Source: Pelotomaculum sp. UBA5255
GTDB lineage: Bacteria; Bacillota; Desulfotomaculia; Desulfotomaculales; Pelotomaculaceae
DNA length: 9,649 nucleotides
Assembly: GCA_002408725.1 (NCBI GenBank)
Contig: DHTR01000097.1
Location: 4,729 to 14,377 of the forward strand
Direction of reading: 5' to 3'
The notes under the pieces were generated by a model that did no database searches, was not told where the DNA came from, and worked only from the letters and a program-made list of their open reading frames with translations. Position numbers and translations under genes: made by a program. Within the stretch, counting starts at the first letter, position 1. Each line of letters opens with the position of its first letter. Positions 1 through 5,216 of this stretch are shown here, piece by piece.

Positions 1-924
1 AAACTAATTCTTTCCAAGGAAAAAGCCGACGCCGAAAAATCCTGGACCAGGTTGGAGGAAGTATTGGAAACACAGGAACCTGTAGAGGGAACAGTCCGAG
101 AAGTCGTGAAAGGCGGTCTTTTAGTAGATGTTGGAGTGCGTGCGTTCTTACCGGCCTCCCTGGTTGACAGGGGGTACGTCGAGGACCTCTCGAAATATCT
201 GGGCCAGATCATCTCAACCCGGGTTATCGAGTTAAACCGCGGCCGCAAGAAAGTGATTTTGTCCCGCAAGGCAGTGCTGGAGGAAGAATATGCCAAGCTG
301 CGCGAGGAATTACTGGCCAACTTGCAGGAGGATCAGGTGGTGAAGGGTATTGTCCGGCGCCTGACCCAATTTGGCGCTTTTGTGGATATTGGGGGCGTGG
401 ACGGTCTGCTGCACATTTCAGAGATGTCCTGGCACCGGATTAACCACCCATCGGAAGTGGTTAAAGTCAGCGATGAAATTGAAGTTATGGTATTAAAAAT
501 TGACCGGGAAAATGAAAGGATTTCCCTGGGTTTAAGGCAAGTGCTTCCCAATCCGTGGGACACTGTGGCAGAGAAATACCCGGTGAGCAGCATTGTTCCG
601 GCCAAAGTGGTCCGATTAGCTCCTTTTGGCGCTTTTGTCCAGCTGGAGCCGGGCGTGGAAGGACTGGTTCACATCTCGCACCTGGCGGAGCGGCACGTGG
701 CCAAGCCGGATGAAGTCGTTACCGAGGGTGAAGAGGTCAACGTCAAGGTTCTGAGCGTGGACCCGGGCGAGAAGCGGATCCGTCTCTCCATCCGGGAAGT
801 GGCCAGAGAAAAACAGACCCGTGAATACCAGGATTATAGTCATAATAAGCCTCAGGACACGAGCGACGTGGTGACTATCGGTGATATGGTGGGTGACCTG
901 TTCGAGAAGAAAGATAAAGAATAA
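1..924 (+). CDS. rpsA: 30S ribosomal protein S1 homologue (3' part, start outside window)
   Basis: The reading frame is open from base 1 to the TAA at 922-924, giving 307 residues with no start in view; the TTG at 52 is internal, because the residues before it (KLILSKEKADAEKSW) look like the end of an earlier S1 repeat. Three complete S1 RNA-binding repeats follow, at about residues 29-90, 112-180 and 196-267. The last two carry the typical QFGAFVDI...GLLHISE and PFGAFVQL...GLVHISH cores. With the cut first repeat this is the four-repeat form usual in Firmicutes. S1-type proteins bind single-stranded mRNA on the 30S subunit; in Gram-positives the exact role is less clear than in E. coli. A charged tail of about 40 residues closes the protein. 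In related Clostridia this gene can be fused to or follow ispH, which cannot be checked here. An intrinsic terminator follows. Confidence 0.9.
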   Translation, partial: KLILSKEKADAEKSWTRLEEVLETQEPVEGTVREVVKGGLLVDVGVRAFLPASLVDRGYVEDLSKYLGQIISTRVIELNRGRKKVILSRKAVLEEEYAKLREELLANLQEDQVVKGIVRRLTQFGAFVDIGGVDGLLHISEMSWHRINHPSEVVKVSDEIEVMVLKIDRENERISLGLRQVLPNPWDTVAEKYPVSSIVPAKVVRLAPFGAFVQLEPGVEGLVHISHLAERHVAKPDEVVTEGEEVNVKVLSVDPGEKRIRLSIREVAREKQTREYQDYSHNKPQDTSDVVTIGDMVGDLFEKKDKE

Positions 925-940
925 GATCATTAAAAAGAAT

Positions 941-965
941 GCGGTGGATAACCGCTTTTTTTTTT
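941..965 (+). terminator. Intrinsic terminator after rpsA
   Basis: GCGGT (941-945), loop GGATA, ACCGC (951-955), then ten T (956-965). The stem can be extended by an A-rich upstream arm pairing with the T run after one mismatch. It lies 16 bases after the rpsA stop and separates S1 from the sporulation block. Confidence 0.85.
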
Positions 966-995
966 GCATATTTTTAAGCCGGGTGAGGCAGTCTA
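966..995 (+). promoter_or_regulatory. Possible sigma-G-like promoter for the DUF1614-spoIIP block
   Basis: GCATA at 966-970 matches the forespore sigma-G -35 element, and CAGTCTA at 989-995 matches the -10 element (CATnnTA type) with one mismatch; the spacer is 18 bases. It sits directly after the rpsA terminator and about 35 bases before the next start, the only place with room for a promoter. GCATATT also resembles a sigma-E -35, but no good sigma-E -10 lies at the right distance. Found by eye only. Confidence 0.3.
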
Positions 996-1014
996 ATCTT
1001 GATACTCTTGTAAC

Positions 1015-1021
1015 AAGGAGG
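1015..1021 (+). promoter_or_regulatory. Ribosome binding site that fixes the TTG start at 1031
   Basis: AAGGAGG, nine bases before TTG 1031. The open frame continues upstream to an ATG at 881, but that would start inside rpsA and translate through the terminator, so this site decides the start. Confidence 0.8.
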
Positions 1022-1030
1022 CTGATACGC

Positions 1031-1819
1031 TTGGAGCGGTTTCCCATCGGAATAATAGTTTTAGTGATAGCGTCAGTTCTCATTTACCTGGGACTGGCCC
1101 AGCGCGCCCTGGACCGAATGAGACTTTCCGACCGGGGGGCGCTGGTTGTTATCGCGGGCATTGTTCTTGGTAGTTTTATCAACATTCCCCTCCCGTTTCT
1201 CCCTTTTACAACCTCGGTAAACGTGGGCGGGGCGCTAGTGCCCATTGGCCTGGCGATTTATCTTCTAGTCCGGGCGGGCACCGCCAGGGAATGGACCAGA
1301 GCGCTGGTCGGGGCGGTGATCACAGCCATCGTAGTTTACGTGGTGGGCTCTTTGATCAATACCGGGACGACCATGGAGCCGGCGGGACGTTACGCCTTTA
1401 TTGATGCCATTTACCTGTATCCCCTGGTAGGCGGCATTGTCGCCTATCTCATTGGGAGGTCAAGGAGAGCAGCTTTTATTGCGGCTACCCTGGGTGTGTT
1501 GCTGGTGGATGCTTTCAGCTATGTGTGGTTGCTGGGCCAGGGGGCTCCTCAAAACTACGTCGTTGCCATAGGCGGCGCAGGGGCCTTTGATACCATTGTC
1601 CTGGCAGGGATCGTAGCGATCTTGCTGGCGGAGCTGATCGGTGAATCCTTCGAGCGGCTCGTAGGTGGCCCCAGCATGAAGGGCCGTCCCCCAGAGTTGA
1701 TCAAAGCTTTGCAGAAACCCGAAATAAATGATCCGGGCCTGCAGGGTGAAGGGCGGTCGAAACAGGAGAGAGTCTTGGAAGATGGGAAGAAGGTGGGTGA
1801 GCTTGGTGGGCAGGAATAG
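1031..1819 (+). CDS. DUF1614-like polytopic membrane protein
   Basis: 262 residues from a TTG start with a strong Shine-Dalgarno. About seven hydrophobic segments can be seen, near residues 5-22, 36-52, 64-80, 91-108, 127-142, 146-168 and 178-200. A polar, charged tail of about 50 residues follows (residues 213-262) and is probably cytoplasmic. The GSFINIPL stretch (47-54) and the overall plan resemble the DUF1614 family of uncharacterised bacterial and archaeal membrane proteins; this is recognition by eye, without a search. Function is unknown. It is the first gene after the rpsA terminator, and its end overlaps the start of spoIIP, so the two are likely co-transcribed and translationally coupled. 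That placement suggests, but does not prove, a role in sporulation membranes. No catalytic motif was recognised. Confidence 0.7.
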   Translation: MERFPIGIIVLVIASVLIYLGLAQRALDRMRLSDRGALVVIAGIVLGSFINIPLPFLPFTTSVNVGGALVPIGLAIYLLVRAGTAREWTRALVGAVITAIVVYVVGSLINTGTTMEPAGRYAFIDAIYLYPLVGGIVAYLIGRSRRAAFIAATLGVLLVDAFSYVWLLGQGAPQNYVVAIGGAGAFDTIVLAGIVAILLAELIGESFERLVGGPSMKGRPPELIKALQKPEINDPGLQGEGRSKQERVLEDGKKVGELGGQE

Positions 1820-3101
1820 ATTCAGGTTTTTATGCGGCGTGCTGGCAGTGCTGGCGGGGGTTTCCCTGTTTCACGTTCTCCGGTCTTATCCCAGTCCACA
1901 CCCGGCGCTTGCTACGGCTGGAATATTCGATAAAGGTACGCCCGACCATCTGATCGGGAGGATCACAACAATTGTGGACGAGCAGGGGAACATGTTGAGT
2001 ATGATGGCCCGGAACGCCTATGCGGGAGACGAGCTTTACACCTGCGAAGGACGCATTTACCGCGTGGCGAGGGTTGAGGGCGACCGAGCGGAAGCAAAAT
2101 TTATGGGGATGGATCCGCAAATTATTGCCTATCGCGAGTTATACGCGGGACAAAACGTGGCTGTTTTAAAAAATGAGGTTGCCCAGCAAAAGCAAAGCAG
2201 CTTTGCCGTATACCATACCCATTCAGACGAATCGTATGTGCCTTCCGACGGTACAGAGTCCATTCCCTTCAAGGGCGGCATCTACCAGGTGGGCAAAACC
2301 ATGGTGGATAGGCTTAAAGGCAAAGGAATCCAGGTGAATTATGATCAGACCCCTCATGATCCACACGATAACAACGCCTATGTCCGCTCCCGCAGGACGG
2401 CTGCAAACCTGATGAAGACCAACCCTGCGGCAATATTTGATATTCACCGCGACGGGGTACCCGACCCCGGTTATTACCGGGCCAACATCAACGGTGAAAA
2501 GGTGGCCAGGCTCCGGCTGGTTGTGGGCAGGGAAAACCCAAGAATGAGCGCCAACATGGATTTTGCAAGGCGAATGATGACGGCGGCAAACAACATGCAC
2601 GCCAATGTAGTAAAAGAAATCTTTGTAGGGCGAGGAGATTACAATCAAGACCTGATGCCCACGGCTCTCCTCATTGAGGCAGGTACTCATACAAATACAA
2701 AAGAAGAAGCTGCTAAGGGTGTGTCGTTTTTCACCGAAGCGATGCCGACTGCGCTGGGGATAGCCCCTGCTCCCGCTGCTCCAACAGCGCCCGGGGTCGG
2801 GGTCGGCGGTAGGCCTACCGGTGCTGCAGGAGGCGCCTGGAAAGCGCTGGGCTGGATCCTGGGAGTGACCGTAGTTGGTGGGCTGGGATTTCTGCTGATC
2901 AGCGCCGGTAACTTGGAGAATTTCAAAAAAAGGCTGTCTGGTTTTGGGAAAGAGTTCACCAGCTATTTTGGGCCGCGACGGGCCTTGCGCAAACGGCTCG
3001 GAAAGCATGACGACAAGCGAGGGGGAAATACGCCGGAAGTATACAACCCCAATGAGAATGAGAAGCTAAAGGATGTCAGGGATGAATTAACAAAAGACTG
3101 A
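1782..3101 (+). CDS. spoIIP: Stage II sporulation protein P (engulfment peptidoglycan hydrolase)
   Basis: 439 residues from ATG 1782. SpoIIP is the zinc amidase/endopeptidase that works with SpoIID and SpoIIM to remodel septal peptidoglycan while the mother cell engulfs the forespore. Visible marks are an N-terminal membrane anchor (about residues 16-33), then the conserved HTHSDES (145-151), DIHRDG (220-225) and LLIEAGTHTN (296-305) motifs, which hold the metal-binding and catalytic His and Glu residues. After the catalytic domain comes a Pro/Ala/Gly linker (about 328-352), a second hydrophobic segment (358-375) and a basic/acidic tail of about 64 residues; B. subtilis SpoIIP (401 residues) is described with only an N-terminal anchor. 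Start: AGGAGAG at 1764-1770 lies 11 bases before ATG 1782. TTG 1803 or GTG 1806 with AAGGTGG (1790-1796) are serious alternatives and would shorten the protein by 7-8 residues. It overlaps the end of the upstream gene. Confidence 0.9.
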   Translation: MGRRWVSLVGRNRFRFLCGVLAVLAGVSLFHVLRSYPSPHPALATAGIFDKGTPDHLIGRITTIVDEQGNMLSMMARNAYAGDELYTCEGRIYRVARVEGDRAEAKFMGMDPQIIAYRELYAGQNVAVLKNEVAQQKQSSFAVYHTHSDESYVPSDGTESIPFKGGIYQVGKTMVDRLKGKGIQVNYDQTPHDPHDNNAYVRSRRTAANLMKTNPAAIFDIHRDGVPDPGYYRANINGEKVARLRLVVGRENPRMSANMDFARRMMTAANNMHANVVKEIFVGRGDYNQDLMPTALLIEAGTHTNTKEEAAKGVSFFTEAMPTALGIAPAPAAPTAPGVGVGGRPTGAAGGAWKALGWILGVTVVGGLGFLLISAGNLENFKKRLSGFGKEFTSYFGPRRALRKRLGKHDDKRGGNTPEVYNPNENEKLKDVRDELTKD

Positions 3102-3126
3102 TGAATGGGATTGGATAGGAGGCAAT

Positions 3127-4035
3127 ATGCCCGATTACCTGGTGGTTATTCTAGCCGGCGTTATAGCAGGCGTTAGCTCCCGGATTGTACTACTTCGTAT
3201 TGATTATAGGCAATACCCGGGCTACCCGCACGGCTACCTGGCGCATCTGTCCCTGGGTTTCGTGTCTTCTGCGCTGGGGGCCGTGGCGATTCCGGCAATA
3301 TTAAAACCAGACTACACCGCCGTGACGTTTCTCGCCCTGGCCGCGCAGCAGTTTCGGGAAATCCGGACCATGGAGCGCAGAACCCTGGAAAGCCTGGAGA
3401 GAACTGAACTGGTCAAAAGGGGCCTTGATTATATCGAAGGGATTGCCCGGACCTTTGAGGCCAGGAATTACCTGGTTATGGGAACAGCTTTTGTGACCAG
3501 CCTGGCCGCCCAGTTCGGAGGGCTGGCTGCCGCCGTTTTCACGGCCCTAGTTGCCCTGATCTTCAGCCACTATTTCATGTCCGGCGATGTTATTGGCAAC
3601 ATCTGTGATATTTCGCCGGCCCGGCTTTATTTTAAAGGGCCTATTTTAATGGTGGACGAGATTAGCATTATGAATGTGGGTCTGGAATCAATGCGAACCA
3701 AAATTTTGAAAGATGGGCTGGCCGTAAAGATCAGGCCTATAGATGGCAATGCCAGGGCTACGATTCACGATGTCGGCCAGCGCAAGGCTATTGCCTTTAC
3801 CGCGGCTGTTATCCTGGGTACGAAAAAAGATGTGGACATCCCTGAATTTACGCCCATGGCAAGAAAGAACCCGGATACGGGCGATGTTGGGCTTTATATT
3901 TTACCGGTAGAAAAGGACATGGAGCAACTGATTGCGGCGGTGAAGCTTACCCCGGTGCTCGAAAGCGCCAGGAGCAAGCCGCTGAAGGCCGGACCTGTCA
4001 TTAAAGCTGCCAGGAAAGAAGGTGGGCTAAATTGA
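3127..4035 (+). CDS. YIEGIA-family membrane protein of spore formers
   Basis: 302 residues. The family signature YIEGIA is at residues 102-107, between a charged helix (about 75-100) and a second membrane region (115-149). N-terminal hydrophobic segments lie at about 4-22 and 37-58, possibly with another at 62-74. The C-terminal half (from about 155) is soluble, with many Asp, Lys and Arg. The YIEGIA family is restricted to endospore-forming Firmicutes; I do not assign a reaction. Start: ATAGGAGG (3115-3122) is only four bases before ATG 3127, a tight but strong site. The gene begins 25 bases after spoIIP with no terminator between them. Its TGA stop overlaps the TTG start of the next gene (TTGA, 4032-4035), which points to coupled synthesis with the small partner protein. 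Confidence 0.85.
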   Translation: MPDYLVVILAGVIAGVSSRIVLLRIDYRQYPGYPHGYLAHLSLGFVSSALGAVAIPAILKPDYTAVTFLALAAQQFREIRTMERRTLESLERTELVKRGLDYIEGIARTFEARNYLVMGTAFVTSLAAQFGGLAAAVFTALVALIFSHYFMSGDVIGNICDISPARLYFKGPILMVDEISIMNVGLESMRTKILKDGLAVKIRPIDGNARATIHDVGQRKAIAFTAAVILGTKKDVDIPEFTPMARKNPDTGDVGLYILPVEKDMEQLIAAVKLTPVLESARSKPLKAGPVIKAARKEGGLN

Positions 4036-4223
4036 ATCAGAATAGCGAGTCAATCCAAGCAGTTGTCACCGTTAATATGGATAAGGTGAGCGGGGGCGCC
4101 CCCATTTTTTTTGCCCGGAATGAAGATGAATTAATCTCAATTTCCATCAAGCTTTCCAAGATCCTGGATTCAACTGTCCACGAATTGGAAAACGGCACAT
4201 ATATAGTGGTGAGGCACGAATGA
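4032..4223 (+). CDS. Small protein of the 'capping complex subunit for YIEGIA' type
   Basis: 63 residues, soluble, no membrane segment. Size, position directly after the YIEGIA gene and sequence style (QAVVTVNMDKVSGGAPIF near the N terminus, VHELENGTYIVVRHE at the end) fit the short family that public annotation names capping complex subunit for YIEGIA; I recognise it from context and have not searched. The start is TTG 4032, overlapping the YIEGIA stop, with AAGGTGG at 4019-4025 six bases upstream. The stop overlaps the next start (ATGA, 4220-4223). Roughly equal synthesis with YIEGIA and the DUF3189 protein is therefore likely, which fits subunits of one complex. Inside the gene, GGGGGCGCCCCC (4092-4103) is followed by A and eight T, an arrangement resembling a terminator. 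Confidence 0.75.
   Translation: MNQNSESIQAVVTVNMDKVSGGAPIFFARNEDELISISIKLSKILDSTVHELENGTYIVVRHE
4092..4112 (+). promoter_or_regulatory. Terminator-like palindrome plus T8 inside the 63-aa gene
   Basis: A perfect 12-base palindrome GGGGGCGCCCCC (4092-4103), one A, then eight T (4105-4112). As RNA it can form only a four-pair G:C stem with a GCGC loop, weaker than a standard terminator, but T8 after a GC hairpin could cause pausing, partial termination or polymerase slippage. It encodes GGAPIFF, so it may simply be coding sequence. Confidence 0.3.
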
Positions 4224-4822
4224 AAATAATTTACCACTGTTACGGCGGCGCTCATTCTTCAGTGACTGCCGCCGCTATTCACTTGGGAATTTTCCCGGAA
4301 GATCGGATTCCTTCCCGTGAAGAATTCTGGGCGGTACCCCTCTATGACCGTCAGGAAGCCGACGAGCACGGGCATTTTTTCTTCGTGGGGAAAGATAAGG
4401 CCGGCCATGAGGTCTTCCTGACCGCGAGACGCAGCCATCCAGAGATCCTGGAAAACATGTTCGAGAGCCTTGCGGGGATTTTCGGCGTTACACCGGATGA
4501 TTATTATCTGGTCAACGTGATGGGTAAAGTTAACCTGACGATGAAGCTCGGGGGATTTCTCTCCCGCCGCTGGAGGTTTATCAGGGTAGGGCGCCCCCTT
4601 GTTACCAGGGGCACCCAGGCGGCTTATTTCCAAATGGTTAAACTAGTTCAAAGAGTAAAGAGCAAGGTGGGAGGATACGGTGAAAATCCTATACTTCAGC
4701 GACAGCACTTATCCACTTGCTGCTTTGGCGGGAGCGATCCATACGGGAAGTCTGCCGATAGGGAAAAAACCGGGTGGCAGTTTTTGGAGCCTGCCGTTTT
4801 TGAATTTCAAAGAAAACGGTGA
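4220..4822 (+). CDS. DUF3189 family protein, first copy (with out-of-frame C-terminal extension)
   Basis: 200 residues. The first 150 or so match the plan of DUF3189, a family of unknown function found in spore-forming Clostridia and relatives: N-terminal YHCYGGAHSSV (5-15), EFWAVPLYD (35-43), FVGKDKAGHEVF (55-66), and GGFLSRRW...VGRPLVTRG (111-131) near the end. The His6-Cys7 and GGAHSS (9-14) group looks like a binding or active site, but no reaction is known to me. From residue 154 onward the frame runs over the start of the next DUF3189 gene for 143 bases. That tail (residues 154-200) has no family resemblance and reads like noise, so the original stop was probably near 4680 and has been lost. 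Start ATG 4220 overlaps the upstream stop by four bases, so it is likely coupled. Confidence is high for the family and lower for the natural C terminus. Confidence 0.8.
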   Translation: MKIIYHCYGGAHSSVTAAAIHLGIFPEDRIPSREEFWAVPLYDRQEADEHGHFFFVGKDKAGHEVFLTARRSHPEILENMFESLAGIFGVTPDDYYLVNVMGKVNLTMKLGGFLSRRWRFIRVGRPLVTRGTQAAYFQMVKLVQRVKSKVGGYGENPILQRQHLSTCCFGGSDPYGKSADREKTGWQFLEPAVFEFQRKR

Positions 4823-5177
4823 AGGTCAAGATAACGGTGCAGGAAAGATCCTTTCCCTGGGAAAAGACAGTCAGGGTAACGATGTTTACGCCTTGTCTGT
4901 AAAAGGCGAGAGAGGGATGATCTACCGCCTGGTGGAGAGTTTCCTCGGCATGTATGAGATTAAGGAAAGTGAATTGAGCCTGATTGACAGCGGAGTCCGG
5001 GATAACCTTTATCTTTTGGCCGGGAGCTTTTTTTGCCGCAGCAATTACCTGGCCCCACTTGGCCGTTATTTGACATCCATCGGGGTCAAAAAGCACTACG
5101 GTCGATTGTCGCAACTGGTTTCGGAGATCACTACGGGCCTTGGTAAATCTTCCTTGACTACCCAAGAGAAATTATAG
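4680..5177 (+). CDS. DUF3189 family protein, second, divergent copy
   Basis: 165 residues from GTG 4680, with GGGAGG at 4669-4674 five bases upstream. It aligns along its length with the preceding gene: MKILYFSDSTYPLA at the N terminus, AGAIHTG (17-23), SFWSLPF (34-40), LGKDSQGNDVYAL (59-71), SFFCRSNYLAPLGRYLTSIG (115-134). It is therefore a tandem duplicate, but it has lost the conserved HC and GGAHSS residues of the first copy (Phe6, Ser7 and STYPLA instead). It may be a non-catalytic partner of its neighbour. It starts inside the upstream reading frame. Its stop is at 5175-5177 and no terminator is seen before the next gene. Confidence 0.75.
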   Translation: MKILYFSDSTYPLAALAGAIHTGSLPIGKKPGGSFWSLPFLNFKENGEGQDNGAGKILSLGKDSQGNDVYALSVKGERGMIYRLVESFLGMYEIKESELSLIDSGVRDNLYLLAGSFFCRSNYLAPLGRYLTSIGVKKHYGRLSQLVSEITTGLGKSSLTTQEKL

Positions 5178-5201
5178 ATAATGGTTTGAGAGTAAAAGCG
5201 G

Positions 5202-5208
5202 GGGGGAG
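5202..5208 (+). promoter_or_regulatory. Ribosome binding site favouring ATG 5217
   Basis: GGGGGAG eight bases before ATG 5217. The alternative GTG at 5208 overlaps this site and would have almost no spacing, so ATG 5217 is preferred. The G run (5200-5206) could pair with CCCC at 5211-5214 and mask the site in mRNA. Confidence 0.5.
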
Positions 5209-5216
5209 TGCCCCAG

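Noticed and set aside
52..924. Start of the S1 gene at TTG 52
   Set aside because: The same frame is open to base 1 and the upstream residues look like the end of an S1 repeat, so the gene is cut by the window edge.
881..1030. N-terminal extension of the DUF1614-like protein from ATG 881
   Set aside because: It would lie inside rpsA and across the terminator, giving a Lys/Phe-rich nonsense N terminus; the strong RBS supports TTG 1031.
2223..3008. 261-codon open frame on the minus strand opposite spoIIP
   Set aside because: It lies fully antisense to a well-supported gene; no recognisable domain, composition of a shadow frame.
4589..4616. Hairpin GGGCGCCCC / GGGGCACCC with a 10-base loop
   Set aside because: One mismatch, no T run, and it encodes the conserved GRPLVTRG region of DUF3189, so coding constraint explains it.
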